From positions 62,001 through 126,000 of the forward strand of contig NZ_CP048387.1 of assembly GCF_010365785.1 (NCBI RefSeq): a DNA stretch of 64,000 bases, in the 5' to 3' direction. Source of the stretch: Spiroplasma sp. TIUS-1. Lineage in GTDB: Bacteria > Bacillota_I > Bacilli_A > Mycoplasmatales > Mycoplasmataceae. The notes under the pieces were generated by a model. It saw only the letters and a program-made list of their open reading frames with translations, was not told where the DNA came from and made no database searches. Shown here piece after piece: positions 1 to 9,186 of this stretch; the first letter of the stretch is position 1, and each line of letters starts with the position of its first letter. The position numbers and the translations under genes are program-made.

Positions 1-9
1 AATAATTAT

Positions 10-933
10 ATGAATAAAAAATTTGACATAATTATTGCTGGAGCTGGTCCTGCTGGATTATCTGCTGCAATTTATGCAGCACGTGCTGAAATGAATGTTG
101 CAGTATTAGAAAGGTCAACGCCAGGTGGTAAAGTTATGAAAACTGCTGAAGTTGAAAACTATCCAGGTTTTAATACAATACTTGGACCTGAATTAGGAAT
201 TAAATTTTTTGAACAAGCCATGAATTTGGGAGCTAACTTTATTTATGCAGGATTAAAATCATTTAAAAAAGAAAATGACACATTTATTGTTACTTTAGAA
301 AATGGTGAAGTTATCGAATCCAAAGCTCTAATTATTGCAACAGGAAGTAAAGAAAACTTAATTGGAGTTCCCGGTGAAGTTGAATTGTATGGAAAAGGTG
401 TTTCATATTGTGCAGCTTGTGATGCTGCTTTCCACAAAGGGAAAGAAGTTGTAGTAGTAGGTGGTGGTTATTCTGCTATTGAAGAAGCTATATTCTTGAC
501 TCGTTTTGTTAACAAAGTTTACTTGGTACACAGAAGGCAAGAATTTAGAGCAGATAAAAAGTCTGTTGATAAAGCAAAAGCAAATCCAAAAATTGAATTT
601 ATCTTAGATTCAGTTGTTACAAAAATTAATGGAACAAACAAAGTTGAAACAGTTGATGTTAAATCGTTGATTACTAATGATATAAAAACTATACCAGTTT
701 CAGCAATATTTCCTTTTATTGGACAAACAGCAGAATCAAAATTTATTGAAGATGAAAAATTAATGAATAGTGATAAAAATATCATTGTTAATGAAAAAAT
801 GGAGACAACTGTAAAAGGACTATGATCAGCTGGAGATGTACGTGTTACACCTTTTAGACAAATTGCCACAGCTGTTGCTGATGGAGCTTTAGCAGGACAA
901 GAAGCAGTTAAATATTTAGAATTGCTAGACTAA
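10..933 (+). CDS. trxB: thioredoxin reductase (NADPH)
   Basis: 307-residue flavoprotein that transfers electrons from NADPH through FAD to thioredoxin in the cytoplasm. The N-terminal FAD-binding GAGPAG lies at residues 11-16. The redox-active pair is C134/C137 in CAACD, followed by an NADPH-binding VVGGGYSAIEEA around residue 147. The C-terminal FAD motif GLWSAGDVR spans a TGA codon at 823-825 read as Trp. Length is normal for the low-molecular-weight family. Its likely substrate, thioredoxin (61509-61820), is in the same window. lgt and whiA follow on the same strand, an arrangement common in Firmicutes. The promoter, if any, lies outside the window. Confidence 0.97.
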
Positions 934-967
934 TATCAAACATTTATTAATCAAGTGGAGAAATAAA

Positions 968-2128
968 ATGAATTGATGAAATAACTGAGAAAATAATGAA
1001 TATGGAAAACCAGGTTATGGTATTTGAACTTTTGATGAGCAGCTCCAAATTGGTGGTTTTCAAGGTTATGCTTTAGTTATTTCTTCTTCTATTTTAGTAG
1101 CAATTGTCATTTCTGTAATCTCATGTCGTATTAGAAAAATACCAGTAACTGAAATAATAATTGCACTTTCAGTACTTGTACCTTTTTCTTTGATGGGGGC
1201 GTCATTATTTGGGAAGATAGGTATAAAAGGTTATAGCCATAACATAATAGATCTAATTGCTTTTTGAGAAGCAGGTATGGCTATTCATGGAGGAATATTA
1301 TTTGCGGCAATCGGAGCTACTCCTCTTGCTTGATATGTTTCTAGAAAATATAAAATTTCAATATTAGCAATCTTAGATTCAATCTTGCCACATATATTAT
1401 TATCACAAGCCATTGGTAGATGAGGTAATTATTTCAACCATGAGCTAATGGGGCCACCAATGACTGAACTTTCTGGTGGATCAGCTGAAGCTTTATCATT
1501 ATCTGGTTTCTGAAGAAATCTAGTATTATATGGTCATGGTAATTTTTATATAATGCATCCATATTTCTTGTATGAATCAATTGGTTTAGGATTAGCTTGA
1601 GCATTAATAATTGGTGCACCTTACTTTGTATCTTTATTTTCTGGACCAAATAAAAAATATAAAGATCAATTCTATATAAATGCAAACGATACATTTAAAT
1701 CTTTATTTGTTTGAAATAAAGAATGACCTCATTCATACCAAGGAGTATGAAATGAAGCATTTATTGATAAAATCAATTCAGAAGAAAGAATCAAATATGA
1801 AGAAAATTTAAACACTTACAAAACACGTTGACAAAAAGGTAAAGCTTTATACAAAGCTAACAATCCAGATAATTATATAGTTCTGCATAGTGGTGTTAAA
1901 ACAGGCGCTTATTTATTCTTATGAAATATAGTAAGGGTATTCTTAGAAGTCTCAAAAGCAGAAGATTCTTTATTTATTAAATACGATAAACCATTATCTG
2001 TTACACTAATTTCTTTAACAGCTTTAGCTGGTTTAGCAATTGCATTATTGTGTCAATTCGTTGCACCATACGTATTAAGAAAAACTGAATATAAATATGA
2101 AAAACAATATTTTTATTTAAGTAAATAA
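968..2128 (+). CDS. lgt: prolipoprotein diacylglyceryl transferase
   Basis: 386-residue multi-pass membrane enzyme that transfers a diacylglyceryl group to the lipobox cysteine of prolipoproteins, such as those at 4712, 15426 and 62795. The family signatures are visible: MAIHGG near residue 105, and the RWGNYFNHELMG signature. The ATG at 968 follows a GGAG ribosome site, and the N-terminus is Trp-rich only because of TGA codons. It is longer than the usual 260-300 residues: a hydrophilic, Trp/Lys-rich segment of about 90 residues (roughly 225-315) precedes the last membrane helices. Many TGA codons fragment it in standard-code reading. Confidence 0.95.
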
Positions 2129-2148
2129 TTTAACAAGGCGGTATACAT

Positions 2149-3075
2149 ATGTCATTTTCATTAGAAGTAAAAGAAGATATTCTTTCTCATACATTTAAAG
2201 AAAAACAGGTTAGCGCCTTTTTAAATGCTTATATTAAATATAATGCAAATTTTTCAATTACAAATAAAGGGCTATCAATTCAGATGTCTTCAAATAGTAA
2301 TAAAGTAATTCGTTCAATATATGAACACCTTAAAACAATATTTAAAGGTGACATTGATATAAGAATTATTCAACATCAAAAATTAAAGAAAAATAAAGTA
2401 TTTGAATTAATTCTTTCAGGAGAAATTCAAAAATTTTTAACAGAACAAAATATATATGACTTTGACAATGGAGACAAAGTAATTAGAATTCCAAGTGAAT
2501 GAACTAAAAAAGAAAGTATTCATCGTTCATATGTAGCTGGTTTATTTGTGGCTTGTGGTTCAGTTAATTCACCAACTACAACTAACTATCATTTAGAACT
2601 CCAATTCAATGAAGAAGATTCAGCAACATACGCAATGGAGCTGTTAAAAAATTTTCCATTTAAATTAATTGTTCGTAAAAATAAATATGTAATTTATATG
2701 AAGAAATCAACATTAATTTCTGACTTTTTGCGATACATAGATGCGACAACATCAATGATGAATTATGAAGCAACTAGAATTGATCGTGACTTTCAAAATA
2801 GTTTAAACAGAACAATTAATTTAGATGTATCCAATCAAAAGAAAACAAACAAGGCTGCTGAATATCAAATTGAATTAATTAATAAATTAATGAGTTCAGA
2901 AAAATTTAGAGATATGTCTAAAAAAATAAAAGCATTGTGTAAAATAAGATTATCAAATCCTGATTCTTCTTTTTCTGAACTTGAGTATTTAATGAGAGTT
3001 GAAGGTATTAGTATAACAAAAGCAGGTATAAGTAATTTGTTTAAAATAATGCAACGTGAGGTTAATGATAATTAA
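2149..3075 (+). CDS. whiA: DNA-binding protein WhiA
   Basis: 308 residues. WhiA combines a degenerate LAGLIDADG-homing-endonuclease-like N-terminal half with a C-terminal helix-turn-helix. It is conserved across Gram-positives and mollicutes, where it binds DNA and affects division and transcription. The N-terminus SFSLEVKEDILSH is characteristic. The central part contains VAGLFVACGSVNSP, and the C-terminus ends in a helical DNA-binding region (LMRVEGISITKAGISNLFK). A strong AAGGCGG precedes the ATG. One TGA at 2500-2502 is read as Trp. It follows lgt by 20 nt, so trxB-lgt-whiA is probably one transcript. Confidence 0.93.
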
Positions 3076-3076
3076 T

Positions 3077-3301
3077 ATGGAAAACAGTAATACACCAGAA
3101 ATAATAAATATTTTTGCAAAGAATATGAAAAAAATTAGATTAGAAAGAAAATTATCTCAGGAACAATTATCTTTTGAATCTGGTTTACATAAAAACTATA
3201 TATCTGATGCTGAAAGAGGTTATAGAAATATATCACTTAAGGCTGTAGAAAAAATAGCTAAGGGACTTCATGTTAACGTAGACGAGTTGTTTAAAAAGTA
3301 A
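3077..3301 (+). CDS. small XRE/Cro-type helix-turn-helix regulator
   Basis: 74 residues made up almost entirely of one HTH_3 domain: NMKKIRLERKLSQEQLS, then ESGLHKNYISDAERGYRNIS, as in Cro/CI-type repressors. I choose the ATG at 3077, just after the whiA stop. An in-frame GTG at 3056 and ATG at 3065 would overlap whiA; the likely ribosome site GAGG at 3058-3061 sits within whiA. No sensor domain is present. The target is unknown; its position before the accessory gene at 3408 and the 3351 T tract makes it a candidate local regulator, which is inference only. Confidence 0.85.
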   Translation: MENSNTPEIINIFAKNMKKIRLERKLSQEQLSFESGLHKNYISDAERGYRNISLKAVEKIAKGLHVNVDELFKK

Positions 3302-3321
3302 AGTTAAATACAATAAAAATT

Positions 3322-3364
3322 AAGTCTCACATCTAATTTATGAGACTTGATTTTTTTTTTTTTT
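3322..3364 (+). terminator. Rho-independent terminator ending in a 14-T tract
   Basis: AAGTCTCA (3322-3329) pairs with TGAGACTT (3341-3348), followed by T14 at 3351-3364. It would end the trxB-whiA-XRE transcript. The T run is about twice the 7-8 T seen at other terminators here and also serves as the T tract of the next promoter. Confidence 0.85.
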
Positions 3365-3380
3365 GGTAAAAGTAATTAAA
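3347..3380 (+). promoter_or_regulatory. putative phase-variable promoter (T14) of the acyltransferase gene
   Basis: A -35-like TTGATT at 3347-3352 runs directly into T14 (3351-3364), then GG and an A/T-rich segment with a weak -10 such as TAATTA at 3373-3378. The tract lies where spacer length would matter. This is the weakest of the five T-tract promoters because the -10 is poor and the tract doubles as a terminator tail. Confidence 0.5.
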
Positions 3381-3407
3381 AATATCTAACTAATTTGGAG
3401 TAAAAAA

Positions 3408-4484
3408 GTGTTCGTTCTTAAAACAAAGAATATAATTGTTGAAAAAAGAAGAAGTTCTAATATTGAAGTATTAAGGTTTATACTATGTATCTTTGTTGTA
3501 ATAATTCATGTTCATGGAGTATTTGATTACTCGCTTTCATTAACTTATTCAGCTGTGACCATTTTTGCAATTATTTCAGGATTTTATCTATTTGAAAGAA
3601 ATGATAGCTACCTAGGATTTAAATTTATACCCACAATTATTTTTTTAATAAGTCTAAATGTTTTAATAACTTTAATTACACACTCAATAACAGGAACTTT
3701 AAATACTATTGATTGAACAAAGACCTTCCTATTTGGACAAGTACAATTTTGGTATCTATGAGCAATGCTTTTCACATTATTTATTTCACCATTATTGTTT
3801 CTTGGTATTAAACACTTGGATAAATATACGTCACTTACAATTATTATAATTTTTTATCTGGTAGTTCAATTATCACAATTGAATTATATTTATACTGTTG
3901 ATTCATATAGATATTCAAACCCGTTTGTTTTATTTTTTCTTTGATGTTTGGAGCTTGGACTAAAAAATATTTAGCAGAAGGGCTTCTTTTAAAAAAAGAA
4001 ATTGGTATTAAATATATGTTTACCTGTATTAGTAATTTTAGTTTTTATTAAAGTGCTTTCGTATTCTTTATTATTAAATGTTTTAGATAAAAATCAATCA
4101 TATCCATTTTTGAATATTATTTCTTCACTATCAACATCAAATCAAAGTGCTTTAACTATAGTTGCTGGATTTTGTATATTTTCACTATTTTATATTTGAG
4201 ATATTAAATATAGTAAATTTTTAAATTATTTAGGTAGTTTATCAATTATTGTTTATGCTGCACACTACACAATCTTGTATTGGTATAAAGATCAATTTGT
4301 ATCTAATTGAAATATGAGTAATGGTTTAGAAGACTTTATAGTGTTTGCATTAACACTGATAACAAGTATATTTATTTCAATATTAGTTTCTCCAATATTG
4401 AAAATATATCAAAAAAATATTAAGAAAATTTATACAAAAATATTAATTAAAATAAAAATTAGGTTAAGCAAAAAAGGGATATAG
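3408..4484 (+). pseudogene. acyltransferase-3-like membrane protein, split by two compensating frameshifts
   Basis: GTG start at 3408 after GGAG (3397-3400). The first part (SSNIEVLRFILCIFVVIIHVHG) matches the opening helix of integral-membrane acyltransferases (Acyltransferase_3), which O-acylate surface sugars or lipids; many further membrane helices follow. In-frame stops TAG at 3972-3974 and TAA at 3990-3992 interrupt it. Reading continues if one A is restored to the A run at 3962-3967 and one T removed from 4019-4021, giving GLKKYLAEGLLLKK then MLPVLVILVF back in the original frame to the TAG at 4482. It could be a decayed gene, a switchable gene, or two sequencing errors. Confidence 0.65.
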
Positions 4485-4514
4485 ACGTTAACCATAAAGC
4501 ATAAATAATCATTT

Positions 4515-4535
4515 TGGTAAAAATTACCACTTTTA
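4515..4535 (+). terminator. possible weak terminator hairpin
   Basis: TGGTAA (4515-4520) and TTACCA (4524-4529) form a 6-bp stem with a 3-nt loop, followed by CTTTTATTT. It lies between the acyltransferase remnant and the next lipoprotein promoter. The stem is short, so the call is tentative. Confidence 0.4.
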
Positions 4536-4544
4536 TTTAAAAGA

Positions 4545-4580
4545 TTGAATTTTTTTTTTTTTTGTCAAAGATGTTATAAT
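4545..4580 (+). promoter_or_regulatory. putative phase-variable promoter (T14) of lipoprotein 4712
   Basis: TTGAAT (4545-4550) as -35 runs into T14 (4550-4563), then GTCAAAGATGT and a perfect -10 TATAAT at 4575-4580. The present spacer is 24 bp, far from the optimal 17, so gain or loss of T residues should strongly change promoter activity. Eleven bases separate the tract from the -10, the same distance as at 10669. A 5' leader of about 120 nt follows, with AAGGA before the ATG at 4712. Confidence 0.7.
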
Positions 4581-4711
4581 TTATACAAGCAATATTGGAA
4601 TAAGTATTTTTGATTGATTAAAAAATATTATTAATTAATCTAATAATTATTTGTTAATTCAATATAGTGATAATAATCATAAATTAAATTTTAAAATAAG
4701 GAAAATTATAT

Positions 4712-5392
4712 ATGAAAAAATTATTAGCGATGTTAGGAGCTGCTGGATTAGTAGTTTCTACAAGTGCCGTATTGGTATCATGTGGTACAGATCCTGCACC
4801 AGTATCAGCAGACCAAAAAAAAGTTAATGAAGCAAAAGAAGCAGTTGAAAAAATTGCAAAACAAGAAACTTCAGAGGCTACAATAACTAAAGTTGAAGAA
4901 GTTATGAAAGGTTTTACAATTGAAGTAGCAGTTAAAGATGCAATTTCAGTTATTGCCAAAACTGAAGTTAAAGATCAGACAGTTATTGTTACTTTTAGCG
5001 CAAAAGTTGCAGTTGAAGCAAAAACTCCAGAAGTAACTTTTGAAGAAGGTGAAAACCCAGAAGTAACTTATGAATGAGCTGATTCAGAAGCTACAGCTAC
5101 AGCTACATTATCATTTGGTAAAGTAGAAGTAGTTAAAGAAGAGTTATCAACTTTAATTAAAATTACAAATTTCGAAGACTTAGTAGATGCAGAAGTGACT
5201 ACAATTACAGCAGCTATTAACGAAAAAAATGCTGGAGCAGAAGGTAACTATGAATTAGGAACTCCTGCTGAAGGTAAAGTTACAGCTACAGCTAAAGGTG
5301 ATAAATACCAAGGAACTGTAAAAATTACTTTTAAAGTTAAAGATGCCGAAACAGAAACTCCTACAGTTTTATCATTTTTTTACCAAGCTTAG
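4712..5392 (+). CDS. spiralin-like surface lipoprotein
   Basis: 226 residues. A lysine-start signal peptide with lipobox VLVSC places the modified Cys at residue 24, so the mature protein would be anchored on the outer face of the cell membrane. The mature part is nearly free of aromatic residues, rich in Ala/Val/Thr/Glu/Lys, and starts with a charged helix (about 31-75). Two beta-rich segments follow (about 76-135 and 145-220), the second ending GKVTATAKGDKYQGTVKITF. This type recurs in variable surface lipoproteins of Spiroplasma and related mollicutes; specific function is unknown. One TGA (5075-5077) is read as Trp. The T14 promoter upstream suggests phase variation. Confidence 0.85.
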
Positions 5393-5419
5393 TAACAAGC
5401 AAGATTTATAAATTTTAAA

Positions 5420-5441
5420 ATAGACTCAAGTCTATTTTTTT
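5420..5441 (+). terminator. Rho-independent terminator of lipoprotein 4712
   Basis: ATAGAC (5420-5425) pairs with GTCTAT (5430-5435) around a TCAA loop, followed by a seven-T tail at 5435-5441. Confidence 0.85.
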
Positions 5442-5556
5442 AATTATTAATTCTTTTAATTATTCAGTTAACGATAATATAGATTTTATAATAGTTTAGA
5501 TTTTCTAATTACTAAAAATTTTAAAAAGTTTGTAGGATACAAAATAATATTTAAAG

Positions 5557-5778
5557 ATGAATTTGATGTATATGAAAAGATTTAATCTTGTAATCAACAT
5601 AGATTATGTTGATCAAATTGTTAATTCTAGTGTTCTAGATAAAAAGTGGATATCAAAATTAGATAAATTAAGGCTATTAGTGAATGTTTAGTCACATGAC
5701 AACAATGTCGGTATTTTAGTAGAGACTGATAATTTTTACAGAAATAATTCTTGGTATAAATTGTTGCTTGTATGATAG
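5557..5778 (+). pseudogene. possible decayed coding fragment
   Basis: This fills part of the 412-nt gap between the lipoprotein and the rhodanese-like gene. Frame 1 reads MNLMYMKRFNLVINIDYV and onward, is interrupted by TAG at 5689-5691, then continues VGILVETDNFYRNNSWYK to TAG at 5776. It has protein-like composition but no recognisable family, no ribosome site and no intact frame. The flanks 5442-5556 and 5779-5804 are A/T-rich with no feature that I can support. Confidence 0.25.
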
Positions 5779-5804
5779 CAATTTAAAAAAGTAAGATAAT
5801 ACTT

Positions 5805-6200
5805 TTATATTAAATTTGCCACTGTTAGATGATCTAATTTAGGATTGTTTCTAACATCTTTATATCCACCAAATAAAACATAAGGTTTTAGTCTTTTATT
5901 TTTTAGATCAATATATACATTTAAATTACTTCTATAATCATTGCTTATTAAAAGTATCTTTTTCCTTAGTTTGATTTTTTCATAATATTTTAATTTAAAA
6001 GTTGTAATAGGAATATTGATTGAACCAACTAGGTGATGTTCATTAAATGCTGCACTAGGTCTTAAGTCAATTACCTGTCATTTGTCTGAATTAAGTATTC
6101 GTTGTAATTTATTATTGTACTTGTGTTTAAACTTTCTTTTTCAATATCAATTCTTAAATATTGAATTAATAAAAGAAAACACATTATCTAATCACTGCAT
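5805..6200 (-). CDS. rhodanese-like domain protein lacking the catalytic cysteine
   Basis: 131 residues, with AAGGTGAT just upstream of the ATG (complement of 6198-6200). A short N-terminal helix precedes a rhodanese fold: WQVIDLRPSAAFNEHHLVGS, INIP, then the active-site loop region ILLISNDYRSN and YVLFGGYKDV. In active sulfurtransferases the loop starts with Cys (CxxGxRS); here the equivalent position is Ser in SNDYRS, so sulfur transfer is unlikely and a binding or scaffolding role is possible. Four TGA codons read as Trp hide it from standard-code ORF calling. It is divergent from secG across a 54-nt promoter region. Confidence 0.8.
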
Positions 6201-6254
6201 AAATCACCTTATATACTTAAATTATAGTATCATATCATTAAAGGAGAAAAGTGT

Positions 6255-6545
6255 ATGAACTTATTTGCATATTCCAATTCATTTAAAGAAACAACTAATG
6301 CTGTAATATTTGGATTAGAAATTTTTTGTATGATTGTAGCTATTGTTATGATCATTGTTGGTTTGGTTCAAAATAAAAAATCTCAAACAGGTTTAAGTGC
6401 ACTTAATGGTGGTAATGATGAACTGTTCGCTAACTCAAAAGAACGCGGACTAGATAAAACTCTTTCTCAAGTTATGCTTGGATTGGGTATTATTCTAGCA
6501 TTAGTTGCAGTTGTCATGGCCATTCTGACTAACGTAATTTTGTAA
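6255..6545 (+). CDS. secG: SecG preprotein translocase subunit
   Basis: 96 residues with two membrane helices (about 20-40 and 75-95) separated by a short loop, VQNKKSQTGLSALNGG, which carries the conserved Gly-rich SecG segment. SecG stimulates SecYEG-driven export and so serves the lipoproteins made here. AAAGGAGA precedes the ATG, and a TATAGT -10 is visible near 6223. rnr starts 2 nt after its stop. secG-rnr-smpB is a conserved Firmicute operon. Confidence 0.88.
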   Translation: MNLFAYSNSFKETTNAVIFGLEIFCMIVAIVMIIVGLVQNKKSQTGLSALNGGNDELFANSKERGLDKTLSQVMLGLGIILALVAVVMAILTNVIL

Positions 6546-6546
6546 A

Positions 6547-8643
6547 ATGAAAAATAAAATTTTAAATATATTAAAAGCTAAAAAATCTATTTCTTTTATT
6601 GAATTAGCTGATGAATTAAAAATCAATAATGAATCTTTAGCAAAATCATTAAAAGAATTTGAAGAAACTAATGAAGTTGTTTTATCAATTAATAGTATTG
6701 TTTATTTTGTTGATGAAAAACAACAACTAGGAACAATTAGAATTAATTCTAAAAAATTTGGCTTCATTAAACCATTTGTTGGAGAAGATGATTTTTTTAT
6801 ACCTGGTATTGCTTTAAATGGCTGTCTTTCTTATGACACTGTTTTATTTTCAATTATTACTGAAGATGATGGTAGAACACGTGGAAATGTAATTGATGTT
6901 ATTAAGCGTGAAATAAAATTCATGGTTGGTACTTTAGAAGAAAGCAGGGACAAAAAATTTATTGACTTTGTACCAAGTGATAAGGCTCTTATAAATTATA
7001 GAATTGTCTTGGTAAATAAATCTAAATTTAAATTGAAAGCTGATCTTATTGTTAGGGTTAAAGTTTCTAATGTTAAAGAAGGTAAACTGTTTGTTTATAT
7101 CGAAGAAATAATTGGCGATGCTAATAAAGCAGTAGACAGAATAATATCAGTAGCTTATGAAAATGATTGTAAACCTGGGTTTGAACAGAATGTTTTGCAA
7201 GAAGCTGACAATGTTGCTAAACCAATTAACAAGGATCTTCCAGATATTAAAAAACGTTTGGAAAGAAACTTATATGATAAAACTATAGTTACAATTGATG
7301 GTGATGATTCTAAAGACTTAGATGACGCAATTTGTGTAACTAAAGTTAATGACAATTACTTATTAACTGTAGCTATAGCAGATGTTTCGTATTATGTTAG
7401 ACCCAGAACTGAATTAGATAATGCAGCTCTATACAAAGGTAACTCAGTATATCTTGCAAATAAAGTATTGCCAATGTTACCTGAAGTATTGTCAAATGGT
7501 GTTTGCTCTCTAAATCCAAATGAAGATAAATTATGTATGGTAGCTGATATCTTGATAGATAAAACAGGTACTCATTTGAAAACAGATGTTTATGAATCTA
7601 TTATGAAATCAAAAGGAAGATTAACTTATAAAAAAGTAAATGAGTTTTTTGAAACAAGAAAATCAGAATATCCAAAAGAAGTACAAGACATGCTTGATAT
7701 TTCTTTTGAGCTACATGAAATATTAGAAAAACGAAAAAGACAAGAGGGAACAATTGATTTTGAAATTCCGGAACCCAAGGCAATATTGAATGATAAATTT
7801 GAAGTTATTGACATTATTGCTCGTGAGCGCGGGGAAAGTGAAAAATTGATCGAGAACTTTATGGTTGCTGCAAACGTTGCAGTAGCTAAAGTTGTACTAG
7901 ATTTAGAAAAGCCATTTCTTTATAGAAATCATGGGCAACCAGAAGAAGAAAGTATTATTGAATGAATTAGCAATTTAAAAATGTTAGGTATTAACACTAA
8001 CATTAATATAACTAATGGAATTACTCCAAAAGCTTTATCACAAGGTTTAAAAGATATTGATGCAGCTGTAACTGATCAAACTCGTAAAACAGTTATTAAT
8101 ATTACATTATTACATCATATGCAAAAGGCAGCTTATGAACCAGAAAACATTGGACACTTTGGATTAGCAGTTCCTTACTATACACACTTTACTTCTCCAA
8201 TTAGACGTTATTCAGATTTAATGGTTCACCGTTACTTAAAAAAATTTGCTATTCAAAAGGATAACACTAACTTAGAGGCTGTTGAAAATTTTATTGAACG
8301 AGCATGTAAGATTATTAATGAAACAGAAAAAAAAGCTATCAATGCTGAGCGTGAAGTTAATAAAATGTGTATGGCTGAATATATGCAAAAATATATAGGG
8401 CAAGAATACGAAGGAATTATTTCAGCTGTTTTAAAATTTGGTATATTTGTACAGCTACCAAATTCAGTTGAGGGACTAATTCATATTTCATCAATGCCTG
8501 GAGCAGTCTATGATGAAAAAGGTGGAGTCATGTTAACATCTGACAAAAAAATGTGAAAACTTGGTGAAAAAATAAAAATCAAAGTAAAAGATGCAGACGT
8601 TAAAAAACGTATGATTGACTTTACATTTGCAAACACTAAATAA
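6547..8643 (+). CDS. rnr: ribonuclease R
   Basis: 698-residue RNB-family 3'-to-5' exoribonuclease that degrades structured RNA and works with tmRNA/SmpB in clearing stalled messages. The order is an N-terminal winged-helix region, an OB/cold-shock segment (GTIRINSKKFGFIKPFVGED, about 59-78), the RNB catalytic domain with DGDDSKDLDDAICV around residue 250, and a C-terminal S1 domain ending near 690 (GIFVQLPNSVEGLIH). TGA codons at 7963 and 8554 are read as Trp. It is translationally close to secG and is followed by a clear hairpin terminator. Confidence 0.96.
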
Positions 8644-8669
8644 AAAGAATCATACAATGATTCTTTTTA
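8643..8669 (+). terminator. Rho-independent terminator after rnr
   Basis: AAAAGAATCAT (8643-8653) pairs with ATGATTCTTTT (8657-8667) over a 3-nt loop and runs into T/A sequence. smpB therefore probably has its own start or depends on readthrough. Confidence 0.8.
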
Positions 8670-8719
8670 TTTATTTAAGTAGTTAATTATATAATTAATA
8701 CAAATAGGAACTTAAACTA

Positions 8720-9163
8720 ATGGCTGAAAAAATAATAGCTCTAAATAAAAAAGCAAAATTCAATTATGAAATATTGGATACTTATGAAGCTGGTATTTCG
8801 TTATTAGGGTCTGAGATTAAATCTATTCGTGTTAATGGTGCTTCTATTGTTGAATCATATATCTTGATGAGAAAAGGTAAACCTCAAGTACTAAACATGA
8901 ATATACCTAAATATGAGTTCTCAACTCAAAAAGGTCATGAGCCCACTAGAACAAGAAACTTATTATTAAATGCAAGTGAAATAGAAAAGTGATCTAAAAA
9001 AATTCAAGAAGATAGATTAACAGTTGTTCCTTTAAAACTTTATTTAAAAGAAGGGTTGGCTAAACTAGAAATTGGCTTAGGTCGAGGTAAAAACACAGTA
9101 GATAAACGTGAAACAATTAAAACTCGTGATATATCAAGAAGGTTAAATAACATTAAAAAATAA
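8720..9163 (+). CDS. smpB: SsrA-binding protein SmpB
   Basis: 147 residues, normal family length. SmpB binds tmRNA (here at 23528) and delivers it to stalled ribosomes. Typical features are [20 protein letters not shown] near the start, [10 protein letters not shown], and the basic C-terminal tail that mimics an mRNA-filled decoding centre ([19 protein letters not shown]). One TGA at 8990-8992 is read as Trp. It lies downstream of rnr and converges with the PAP2 gene. Confidence 0.95.
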
Positions 9164-9186
9164 AAAAACTCAATGAGTTTTTTTTA
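9164..9186. terminator. bidirectional terminator between smpB and the PAP2 gene
   Basis: AAAACTC AAT GAGTTTT hairpin (about 9166-9182) with A residues on one side and eight T on the other, so it can serve both convergent genes. Confidence 0.8.

Noticed and set aside
3056-3076. Upstream GTG/ATG starts for the XRE regulator
   Set aside because: They overlap whiA and lack a suitable ribosome site; ATG 3077 begins right after the whiA stop.
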